From Parcubacteria group bacterium GW2011_GWB1_37_13 (GTDB lineage Bacteria > Patescibacteriota > Minisyncoccia > Phycocordibacterales > UBA9973), in assembly GCA_000990145.1 (NCBI GenBank), contig LBSW01000011.1:1-15426 (forward strand): DNA of 15,426 nucleotides, read 5' to 3'. Below are positions 6,934-12,866 of the stretch, piece after piece. Each line of letters begins with the position of its first letter. Position 1 is the first letter of the stretch. Both the position numbers and the translations under genes were made by a program. A model generated the notes under the pieces. It was not told the origin of the DNA. It was given only the letters and a program-made list of their open reading frames with translations, and ran no database searches.

Positions 6934-7374
6934 ATGGATAAAGATTTTGATGCTTGGAATAAAATAAAACAAGAAACCGACAAGAAAATCTTGCCAGAAG
7001 ATTTTTTCTTTTACGAGAGAGAAATATGGTGGTGTTCTTTGGGAAAAAATATAGGCGTAGAAGTAAATGGCAAAGATGAAGGTTTTGAGAGGCCAGGCAT
7101 TATTTTGAAGGTTTTTAATAAAGATATGATATGGGTTTTGCCTATTACTTCTAGCGTAAAAAGGTCTAAATTTTATCATAATTTTATTTTTAACAATATT
7201 GAACAATCTGTAATGATTACGCAGATAAGAACTATCAGCTCAAAGCGTTTAAAAAGGAAGATTGGAACAATTTCAGATTCAGATTTTGAAAGAATATTAG
7301 CGATCTTGATTATTCTGGTAAAAAACGAAACCCCGCCAGTAAAGGCGGGGAATCTCGGAGGCCGAAGCCACTAA
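6934..7374 (+). CDS. PemK/MazF-family toxin-like endoribonuclease
   Basis: Predicted sequence-specific mRNA interferase acting in the cytoplasm. After a ~28-residue helical lead, the PemK/MazF barrel begins at YEREIWWCSLGKNIGVE, followed by FERPGIILKVF (the conserved Arg-Pro), WVLPITSS (conserved Thr/Ser) and the Q-I-R-T-I-S-S-K-R-L strand; all conserved positions are present. The family normally ends near the helix FERILAILIILV. Here 15 more residues (N-E-T-P-P-V-K-A-G...) are encoded by a GC-rich hairpin at 7331-7350 and its downstream flank, apparently a read-through extension. No cognate antitoxin gene is adjacent. The fragment of a different toxin pair lies just upstream and a signal-peptide mini-ORF lies on each side. 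Confidence 0.8.
   Translation: MDKDFDAWNKIKQETDKKILPEDFFFYEREIWWCSLGKNIGVEVNGKDEGFERPGIILKVFNKDMIWVLPITSSVKRSKFYHNFIFNNIEQSVMITQIRTISSKRLKRKIGTISDSDFERILAILIILVKNETPPVKAGNLGGRSH
7331..7350 (-). terminator. GC-rich hairpin at the end of the PemK-like gene, terminator-like on the minus strand
   Basis: Perfect 7-bp stem CCCCGCC (7331-7337) / GGCGGGG (7344-7350) with a 6-bp loop. On the + strand no T-tract follows; on the - strand the stem is followed by a T-rich stretch (tttcgtttttt). It is therefore a better terminator for leftward transcription, although no leftward gene exists here. It lies inside the coding sequence. Confidence 0.4.
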
Positions 7375-7439
7375 TACGAATAGTATGGATGATAATCAAA
7401 ATAAAGTCAAGAAGTCGTGTGGATAAGAAAAAATTGAAG

Positions 7440-7445
7440 TATAAT
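7440..7445 (+). promoter_or_regulatory. Candidate -10 box before the second signal-peptide mini-ORF
   Basis: Perfect TATAAT ending 8 bp before ATG 7454. No good -35 at the expected spacing. Same close spacing to the start codon as at 4593 and 14760. Confidence 0.35.
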
Positions 7446-7453
7446 AAATAAAA

Positions 7454-7543
7454 ATGCGAAAATTTTTACCATATATCCTAATACTACTTATCCTGGCCGG
7501 ACTTTTTGGTCCGCTAGCGCAGGTGAATGCAATAGTTGTTTAA
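7454..7543 (+). pseudogene. Second signal-peptide-only mini-ORF related to the VirB6-like N-terminus
   Basis: Encodes 29 aa: MRKFLPYILILLILAGLFGPLAQVNA (shown in parts: start MRKFLPY, core ILILLILAGLF, end PLAQVNA), then I-V-V and stop. It aligns with the VirB6-like leader (IIPYCLILVILVGLFSPMAKKVDA) and with the mini-ORF at 6798-6899, but has diverged much further at DNA level than that copy. It too stops right after the cleavage-like alanine. A TATAAT lies just upstream and the NYN gene starts 5 bp after the stop. Confidence 0.65.
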
Positions 7544-7548
7544 AATTA

Positions 7549-8057
7549 ATGAAAAATGAACAAATCAAAAATATTGCTTTCATAGATGGTCAAAACCTGT
7601 ATATGGCTACAACAATGATCTTGCTCGTTTTCGTGTTTATTTATTAGAAAAATATCATGTTCATGGGGCATATTATCATCTCGGGTATGCGCATGAAGAG
7701 TATAAAGATTTATATGAAGAAATACAGAAAGCAGGATTTATTTTAGTATTTAAACAACACAGTTCCGCAATGGTGGGATTAAAAAAGGGCAATGTTGACT
7801 CTGATATTATTTTTTCTGTGATGAAACGTTTGTATAAAAAAGAGGGCTTCGGAAAAATTATTTTGGTTTCCGGAGACGGAGATTACAAAATGTTAGTTGA
7901 TTTTTTGATCGAAGAAAATAAGTTTGAAAAGATGTTGTTTCCAAGCAAGAAAAACAGCTCTTCTTTATATCAAAAACTGGGTTCTGCATATTTTGATTAT
8001 TTAGACAATAAAGATATAAAAAACAAAATTGAGGTGAAAAAGAAAAGGGCTCCTTAG
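7549..8057 (+). pseudogene. NYN-domain (LabA/DUF88-type) nuclease gene with a frameshift
   Basis: NYN proteins are PIN-like metal-dependent RNases. The first frame (ATG 7549) encodes N-I-A-F-I-D-G-Q-N-L-Y with the first catalytic Asp, then runs to TAG 7645-7647. From about 7602-7611 the -1 frame carries the rest: NDLARFRVYLLEKYHV, DLYEEIQKAGFILVFKQHSSAM, KKGNVDSDIIFSVMKRLY (second acidic pair) and IILVSGDGDYKMLVDFLIEE (third acidic cluster), ending at TAG 8055-8057. All catalytic motifs survive, so one indel near the TATAT at 7600-7604 separates two halves of a complete domain. An internal in-frame ATG (7770) would give only a domain lacking the first Asp. A recent mutation or a sequence error are both possible. 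Confidence 0.8.
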
Positions 8058-8082
8058 GCAATTAACCGTTCGGATCCCTTTT
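8043..8082 (+). terminator. Candidate rho-independent terminator after the NYN gene
   Basis: AAAAGGGCTCC (8043-8053) pairs with GGATCCCTTTT (8072-8082), ten of eleven positions, around an 18-base loop. The stem overlaps the NYN stop codon. The T-run is only four bases and partly inside the stem, so termination may be weak or bidirectional. Confidence 0.4.
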
Positions 8083-8172
8083 CGTCATAGTAATTACATA
8101 CTAGCAAAAAACAAAACAAATGTCAAGAAATGTCCATGAGTTAAAATTATGATGAAAAACCAGAAACAATGT

Positions 8173-8178
8173 TAAAAT
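8173..8178 (+). promoter_or_regulatory. Candidate -10 box before the VirB6-like gene
   Basis: TAAAAT 10 bp before ATG 8189, with no recognisable -35. Inferred mainly from its position after the candidate terminator and from the short-leader pattern seen elsewhere in the window. Confidence 0.25.
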
Positions 8179-8188
8179 AAAGTTATAA

Positions 8189-10441
8189 ATGAACAGCCAA
8201 ATTAAAAAAATAATTCCATATTGCTTAATACTCGTTATACTAGTCGGATTATTTAGCCCGATGGCGAAAAAAGTGGATGCATCTTTTGCTAATCCTACAG
8301 AACTTTGCGCTTATAATTATGGACAAGGTAATAGTAGGATTGCTACAAATGCACCTTGTATTGACCCTACCGGAGCACAACAAACAACAGCAGTGGCGCC
8401 AGTGGTGCCAACACCAGACCTAAACGCAACACCGTTTGAAAAAGAACTAGATGCTTGCAACATTTTATTCGCTAGCACTTGGGGAATGTGTGTAGCAAAA
8501 ATATTTTACTACACTTATTTTCAACTTCCTTCTATGATACTTTATGTATCAGCGCAGTTTTTTAATGCCATGATAAGTCTTGGAATAGACAGCGCTCTGA
8601 CGATTGCTTCGGGTTTCATCCCCGCAGCCTGGGCAGTAGTCAGAGATCTTTCAAATATTTTTTTCATTCTTATTCTACTTTATATAGCTATCCAAACAAT
8701 TCTAGGACTGGGTCACGAAACAAAAAAAATCATAGTTTATGTAATAATCATGGCGTTACTGATAAACTTTTCTATGTTTTTTACAAAGATAGTAATTGAT
8801 TCTTCCAATATCTTGGCTTTAGTTTTTTATAATAAACTGGATGTTGATAAAGATATAGATACGGGGACAGAAAGGGCGGAAAAGAGACCAAAGGATCCAT
8901 CAAGACCTGAAAAGGAAAAAGATATATCCGGCGAGATGTGGAGAACTTTTGACGCCACACGATTAATAGGTCCAAATACCATAACCGCATTAAAAACAAT
9001 AACAATTGAAGGCAAAAAAACAAATGAAGAACTCATGCCCACTAGCTTTGCAATTGGGATGATATTCATCTCTGGATCAATTATGCTTTGGGCAGCTTAC
9101 GCATTTTTTATCGCCGGACTGATGTTTATAGGAAGATTGATTGAGCTGTGGGTGTTAATCATATTCTCTCCTTTCGCTTTTATGTCGTGGACCATACCAA
9201 AATTCGCTGGTATTGAATATCTAGGATGGGATGCTTGGCTTAAGCGCCTGATTTCAACAGCATTTATGGCGCCAATTTTTATGTTCTTTATATATTTGAT
9301 ATTTATGCTATTACCGCACATAGGTAAATTTAATGAAAGTAGTAAGGAATTAACAATATTAAGAATCATCTTGGGTATTTTAATACCATCAATAGTGATC
9401 ATGGCAATGCTTCTTAAAGCAACTCATTTCGCCAAAAAGGGAGGGGGGCAATTTGGGGAGATGGCGCTCAAAGGCGCAAAGATGGCAGGCGGAGTTGCAC
9501 TCGGCGCGGCGACGGGCGGAGCGGGATTGGCTTTGAGTGGTACTCTAGGAGCAAAATTTGCCAAGATTGCCAGTGATGATGCACTTAAGGCAAAAGCTGC
9601 CAGTGGAGATAGGGGGGCACAGAGGAAGCTTGCTCTGGCAAATTCTTTTGCAGGCAAAAGTTTTGATTTTCGTCAAACAGGAGTAGGAAAATTTATTGGA
9701 AAGAAAACTGGTATGGACTTTAACGCAGGAACAGGGGCTTTGGGATTAGGTACTAAAACCCTTGAAGGTGGATATAAAGAACAAACAAAACGGAAAACAG
9801 AAGCTGAAGAAGAAAAATTCAAGACGTACAAAACTATAGCTGTATCAGCAGAGCAACAGACCCGTGCTGGACAGTACAAGGAAGACTTGAATGAGGCTAA
9901 GAGAAAAAATACAGTTTTTGATGAAAAAACTGAAAGAGAATTTAAGAAGAGTTATGAAAAAGGGGAAGATCTTGACAAATATGGGTTATTTAAAAAAGTG
10001 GAATCTGGAAGTGTCTCTGGAACTGCTAAAGAAATTAATTCTGAACGCAGAACGGCTTATGCAAATAGCATGGATACAAAACGCGAACTAGAAGAAGCAC
10101 GAGGAGCAGTAAAAACATTCTTTAGTGATTGGAAATCAGGAATGAATAATGCAGAAAGAGGTATTGTGTCAAAAACAGCAATAGGAGTTGCGACTCTAGG
10201 CATTGCTCCTGTAACGGTAGGATTCTTGAAAGCATTAAAACAAGCACTTAGTCCTCGTGCAACAAATGCTGAAGTAGTTGCAGGCATAAGAAAAGGACCA
10301 AATCCAAATAAAGAGTTAGTAGACGAGTTGAAAAAAATGACCAAAAGTGATCATAGCGATAGTGAGAAATTATCAGATATAGCACAAAAAATGACTGGGG
10401 AGGGTGGAGGCACAACAAGTTCATCAAGTCCAACACATTAA
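8189..10441 (+). CDS. VirB6/TrbL-like polytopic membrane protein of a CPR type IV secretion-like system
   Basis: Likely inner-membrane channel component. Signal peptide at ~1-31 (cleavage after KKVDA). A short exported stretch with cysteines (ELCAYN, APCID, DACN) follows, then membrane spans near FYYTYFQLPSMILYV, IFFILILLYIAIQTILG, IIVYVIIMALLINFSMFF, FAIGMIFISGSIMLWAAYAF, LIELWVLIIFSPFAFM, MAPIFMFFIYLIFMLL and ILRIILGILIPSIVIMAM. A charged 60-residue loop separates the third and fourth spans. From ~410 the protein is soluble: a Gly/Ala-rich segment (GGVALGAATGGAGLALSG), then ~250 residues of Lys/Glu-rich helix and a Ser/Thr tail. The topology (membrane core plus long hydrophilic tail) is typical of VirB6/TrbL-like proteins; sequence identity to named families is low, so this rests on topology and neighbours (PrgI, VirB4). 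No Shine-Dalgarno. Its start has been duplicated upstream at 6798. Confidence 0.75.
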   Translation: MNSQIKKIIPYCLILVILVGLFSPMAKKVDASFANPTELCAYNYGQGNSRIATNAPCIDPTGAQQTTAVAPVVPTPDLNATPFEKELDACNILFASTWGMCVAKIFYYTYFQLPSMILYVSAQFFNAMISLGIDSALTIASGFIPAAWAVVRDLSNIFFILILLYIAIQTILGLGHETKKIIVYVIIMALLINFSMFFTKIVIDSSNILALVFYNKLDVDKDIDTGTERAEKRPKDPSRPEKEKDISGEMWRTFDATRLIGPNTITALKTITIEGKKTNEELMPTSFAIGMIFISGSIMLWAAYAFFIAGLMFIGRLIELWVLIIFSPFAFMSWTIPKFAGIEYLGWDAWLKRLISTAFMAPIFMFFIYLIFMLLPHIGKFNESSKELTILRIILGILIPSIVIMAMLLKATHFAKKGGGQFGEMALKGAKMAGGVALGAATGGAGLALSGTLGAKFAKIASDDALKAKAASGDRGAQRKLALANSFAGKSFDFRQTGVGKFIGKKTGMDFNAGTGALGLGTKTLEGGYKEQTKRKTEAEEEKFKTYKTIAVSAEQQTRAGQYKEDLNEAKRKNTVFDEKTEREFKKSYEKGEDLDKYGLFKKVESGSVSGTAKEINSERRTAYANSMDTKRELEEARGAVKTFFSDWKSGMNNAERGIVSKTAIGVATLGIAPVTVGFLKALKQALSPRATNAEVVAGIRKGPNPNKELVDELKKMTKSDHSDSEKLSDIAQKMTGEGGGTTSSSSPTH

Positions 10442-10484
10442 ATATTAAATTAAAAAGTCAATTTAAAAAATAAATAATAAAATT

Positions 10485-11138
10485 ATGGATGAAGATATAA
10501 TAAAAACAATAAAAGAAAAATTTGATTCTCTACCAGAGAGTATTCAAGAAATGATTTTGTCCACTCATTATCAAGAAACTTTAATAGAAATCGGTAAGCA
10601 ATATCAGCTAAATGTGGAACAACTGGGTATTTTAGAGAGAGAAACTACCCTTGTAATGATGGGATTAACTCCAACAACAAATTTTGAAGCTGAACTAACT
10701 CGTGAACTCCATGTGGATACAGTCAAAGGGTCTCAAGTCGTAAAAGATATAAATGAAAAGATATTTTTGAAAATCCGGGAATTATTAAAGCTGATGAATA
10801 CCCCAGTAGGTGAAACTCCTTCAGTCGAAGAAACAGAAAATACACAAAAAAACGATACGGAAGTTTTAAATTCCGCTGGCATTGGAATTATTCCTGAAAA
10901 GTTGGAACTCGGAACATCGGAAAAACCTGCAGAAAACAGAGAAGATATATTAGAAAAAATAGAAAAACCGGAAGAAACGCACCCGATATTGACGCAAAAA
11001 TTATCTACTTCTGTCCAAATTCCAACAGTAAAAACAGAACATACACTACAAAATCTTTCCTCAAATGATAAGGAAAACTTGACAACAACAACCAGTAATA
11101 AACCTAAAATTGACCCTTATAGAGAAGTGCCGGAGTAG
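10485..11138 (+). CDS. Acidic hypothetical protein of the secretion-like operon
   Basis: Not assigned to a family. Residues 1-~105 are predicted helical (DEDIIKTIKEKFDSLPESIQEMILS ... ELLKLM, here abbreviated), with no signal peptide or membrane span, so it is probably cytoplasmic. Residues ~106-217 are low-complexity, rich in Glu/Thr/Pro/Lys and likely disordered, ending in DPYREVPE. The gene follows the VirB6-like gene by 43 bp of A/T-only-looking spacer and lacks a Shine-Dalgarno. A folded N-terminal domain plus flexible tail suggests an adaptor or chaperone, but this is inference from shape and position only. Confidence 0.65.
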   Translation: MDEDIIKTIKEKFDSLPESIQEMILSTHYQETLIEIGKQYQLNVEQLGILERETTLVMMGLTPTTNFEAELTRELHVDTVKGSQVVKDINEKIFLKIRELLKLMNTPVGETPSVEETENTQKNDTEVLNSAGIGIIPEKLELGTSEKPAENREDILEKIEKPEETHPILTQKLSTSVQIPTVKTEHTLQNLSSNDKENLTTTTSNKPKIDPYREVPE

Positions 11139-11154
11139 AGAAGGAAAGATTTTT

Positions 11155-11189
11155 TATTACGAATTATCAATTACGAATTATGAATTTGA
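11155..11189 (+). repeat. Heptamer array (AATTACG-type) at the start of the four-helix-bundle gene
   Basis: Units in register from 11155: TATTACG, AATTATC, AATTACG, AATTATG, AATTTGA. The gene's ATG (11180) lies inside the fourth unit. It is the inverted counterpart of the array at 11600-11634: the reverse complement of that array aligns here with only a few mismatches over ~30 bp. Confidence 0.8.
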
Positions 11190-11560
11190 AAGACAATATA
11201 ATACAACAAAAAAGTTACAAGTTTGCAATAAAAATTATTGAATTATATAAGCACCTAGTTGGAGTAAAAAAAGAATTCGTTTTATCTAAACAACTTTTAA
11301 GAAGTGGAACGTCAATCGGCGCAAATATAGAGGAGGCATTGGGTGGCCAATCAAAAAAGGATTTCATTTCAAAAATATCTGTGGCCTATAAAGAAGCGCG
11401 AGAGACAAAATACTGGCTTTCTTTATTAAGGGAAACAAAATATATGACTCAAGGGGAACTTTCTCCTGCTTTTGATAGTTGTGAAGAAATATTAAGGATA
11501 ATAGGTAAAATTCAAAAAACATCAAAAGAAAACACAGGAAAATTAAGTGACAATTCATAA
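11180..11560 (+). CDS. Four-helix-bundle protein, S23/IVP family
   Basis: Member of the 23S rRNA intervening-sequence protein family. The product has the signature LLRSGTSIGANIEEALGGQSKKDF, followed by ISKISVAYKEARETKYWLSLL (listed in parts), matching the R-S-x-S-I-x-A-N-I-x-E core; 126 aa is normal length. Its molecular role is not established; relatives are encoded within rRNA intervening sequences, and the retroelement accessory protein Avd shares the fold. Here it is neither in an rRNA gene nor near any reverse transcriptase in the window, but interrupts a secretion operon between the acidic hypothetical gene and prgI. Heptamer arrays in opposite orientation flank it and its start codon is within one, so it looks like an inserted cassette. 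Confidence 0.85.
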   Translation: MNLKDNIIQQKSYKFAIKIIELYKHLVGVKKEFVLSKQLLRSGTSIGANIEEALGGQSKKDFISKISVAYKEARETKYWLSLLRETKYMTQGELSPAFDSCEEILRIIGKIQKTSKENTGKLSDNS

Positions 11561-11599
11561 TTTATGGTTAATGTTCTATAATAAGGTGGTCGTATTGAT

Positions 11600-11634
11600 T
11601 ATTCGTAATTGTTAATTCGTAATTCGTAATTTAT
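11600..11634 (+). repeat. Heptamer array (AATTCGT-type) between the four-helix-bundle gene and prgI
   Basis: Units TATTCGT, AATTGTT, AATTCGT, AATTCGT, AATTTAT, all 7 bp with an AATT core. The prgI ATG (11633) overlaps the last unit. Shorter echoes (AATTCAT, AATTTAT at 11552-11565) cover the stop codon of the preceding gene. Confidence 0.85.
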
Positions 11635-12070
11635 GCAGTTTAAGGTACCACAATTTTTAGACATAGAAGATAAGATTTTTGGCCCTTTCACCTTCAAAGA
11701 GTTCGTGTACTTGGCGGGTGGAGCAGGCTTGTGTTTTGTGCTTTACAAATTATTAGGGCTTGTTTTGGGCGCCATACCGATTTTAGCTGTAGCGGGATTA
11801 GCGATAGCTCTTGCTCGCTATCGCCCGAACAACAAGCCTTTTATTAATATGATTGAGGCTGGATTCACTTATTTTATGCAGAATAAACTCTATATTTGGA
11901 AAAGGCGCGAAAATAAAATTGGTAAAATAAATGACAAGGAACTCGAAGCGCAAGAAGCGGAGAAAAAAAGAAAAAACTTGGAGAATGCGGTTCGATTGGG
12001 CGGGAATAAATTGCGAGATTTAGCTTGGAGTTTGGATGTATTGGATTTAAATAAACACCAGAACAATTGA
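11633..12070 (+). CDS. PrgI family membrane protein (VirB3-like position)
   Basis: PrgI proteins are small inner-membrane subunits of Gram-positive and CPR type IV secretion systems, encoded directly before VirB4-type ATPases as here. The N-terminus MQFKVPQFLDIEDKIFGPF is the family signature, followed by two closely spaced membrane spans (FVYLAGGAGLCFVLYKLLGL and VLGAIPILAVAGLAIALA), then RYRPNNKPF and a soluble amphipathic C-terminal tail of ~60 residues rich in Lys/Glu. Length 145 aa is typical to slightly long. The start is fixed by the conserved MQFKVPQF and lies at the end of a heptamer array rather than behind a Shine-Dalgarno. The stop TGA 12068-12070 falls inside the next array. Confidence 0.88.
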   Translation: MQFKVPQFLDIEDKIFGPFTFKEFVYLAGGAGLCFVLYKLLGLVLGAIPILAVAGLAIALARYRPNNKPFINMIEAGFTYFMQNKLYIWKRRENKIGKINDKELEAQEAEKKRKNLENAVRLGGNKLRDLAWSLDVLDLNKHQNN

Positions 12071-12174
12071 CAATTAATAATTACGAATTACGAATGAAAA
12101 AATAGAAATTACAAATTAAAAAGTATAAATTGCGAACTAAATTCGTAATTCATAATTAACAATTCGTAATTGAT
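12065..12174 (+). repeat. Large heptamer array (AATTNNN, ~16 units) between prgI and the VirB4 N-terminal gene
   Basis: The spacing is exactly 7 bp from 12065 to 12139: AATTGAC, AATTAAT, AATTACG, AATTACG, AATGAAA, AAATAGA, AATTACA, AATTAAA, AAGTATA, AATTGCG, then a 5-bp AACTA. A second phase runs 12140-12174: AATTCGT, AATTCAT, AATTAAC, AATTCGT, AATTGAT. The left part carries AATTACG units and the right part AATTCGT, their complement, so the array is also an inverted repeat able to fold back. The right end overlaps the TTG 12170 proposed start and lies 5 bp from ATG 12179. Confidence 0.88.
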
Positions 12175-12178
12175 TTTT

Positions 12179-12817
12179 ATGCCACTAAACGCAAAAGCAA
12201 CTCAAGAGTTTGTGCCAATCAAGGAGGTTCGCGATGGAGTGATCGTACTAAAAGACGGCGAACTGCGAGCAATCGTGCTGGCTAATTCAGTAAATTTATC
12301 TTTGAAATCAGAGGATGAACAAAAAGCAACCATACTCCAATTCCAAAGTTTTCTTAATACTTTAGATTTTGCTGTTCAAATATCGGTGCAATCAAGAAAA
12401 TTGGATATTCGGCCTTATCTTTTACTCTTGGAAGAAAGAGTAAAAGTGCAAAGCGAGCCTTTGCTTAAATTACAAACAAAAGAATATATAGAGTTCATTA
12501 GAAATTTTACCGAATCGGTAAGCATAATGACAAAAAGTTTTTTTGTCGTGGTCCCATATACTCACACCATCCTTAAATCAGACTCCGGAATATTTAAGAG
12601 ATTATTTAAAAGAAGAAGCAGGGAAGAGGTAAAAGTGGCAAAGCAAGAAGACTTTGAAGAAAAAAGGTCTCAATTAGAAGAAAGAGTAAGCGTAATCCAG
12701 CAAGGACTTAACCGCTGCGGAATAAAATCAGCTCAATTAAATACTGAAGAAATTGTGGAAGTATTTTATAAAGTTTTCAATCCGGGAGAAGTGGAGGGGA
12801 AAATTAAAATAGAGTAA
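12179..12817 (+). CDS. VirB4/TraC N-terminal-like protein of the secretion system
   Basis: Resembles the separately encoded N-terminal module of VirB4/TraC-type ATPases in CPR clusters. It starts ATQEFVPIKEVRDGVIVLKDG and continues RAIVLANSVNLSLKSEDEQ; a FLNTLDFAVQISVQSRKLDI segment is followed by a helical region, and GLNRCGIKSAQLNTEEIVEVFY ends in a hydrophobic-acidic helix, the usual pattern of that domain. There is no Walker motif, signal peptide or membrane span, although a basic patch (FKRLFKRRSR) precedes the helical end. ATG 12179 (MPLNAKATQEF) is preferred over TTG 12170, which lies in the repeat. A 17-bp palindrome begins at the last base of the stop codon, and the ATPase gene follows 49 bp later. 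Confidence 0.65.
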   Translation: MPLNAKATQEFVPIKEVRDGVIVLKDGELRAIVLANSVNLSLKSEDEQKATILQFQSFLNTLDFAVQISVQSRKLDIRPYLLLLEERVKVQSEPLLKLQTKEYIEFIRNFTESVSIMTKSFFVVVPYTHTILKSDSGIFKRLFKRRSREEVKVAKQEDFEEKRSQLEERVSVIQQGLNRCGIKSAQLNTEEIVEVFYKVFNPGEVEGKIKIE

Positions 12818-12854
12818 GCTAGGCAAGACCTAACGTGTTAGGTCTTGCCTAGCT
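12817..12854 (+). repeat. Perfect 17-bp palindrome between the two VirB4 genes
   Basis: AGCTAGGCAAGACCTAA (12817-12833), loop CGTG, and its exact complement (12838-12854). The first base is the last base of the upstream stop codon. No T-tract follows (the next bases are cgcaacaag), so it is not a standard rho-independent terminator. It ends 12 bp before the ATPase ATG, where it could affect mRNA stability or translation. Confidence 0.9.
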
Positions 12855-12866
12855 CGCAACAAGCTT

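Noticed and set aside
7770..8057. A separate intact 95-aa NYN gene starting at ATG 7770
   Set aside because: The same frame encodes family-like sequence well upstream of 7770 and the first catalytic Asp lies in the other frame, so this is the 3' part of one broken gene.
9097..9402. Minus-strand ORF opposite the VirB6-like gene
   Set aside because: It mirrors a well-supported membrane protein gene, and its hydrophobic product follows from the complement of membrane-span codons. The other minus-strand ORFs in the window were judged shadows for the same reason.
11180..11560. Avd accessory gene of a diversity-generating retroelement
   Set aside because: The fold is related, but there is no reverse transcriptase and no template/variable repeat pair with A-specific differences in the window.
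12065..12174. CRISPR array
   Set aside because: The period is only 7 bp with no conserved repeats of 20-40 bp, no unique spacers and no cas genes in the window.
12170..12178. TTG 12170 as the start of the VirB4 N-terminal gene
   Set aside because: It lies inside the heptamer array; ATG 12179 is nine bases later and gives a family-like N-terminus.
12817..12854. Rho-independent terminator of the VirB4 N-terminal gene
   Set aside because: The stem is strong but is followed by cgcaacaag rather than a T-tract, and it lies inside what should be one operon.
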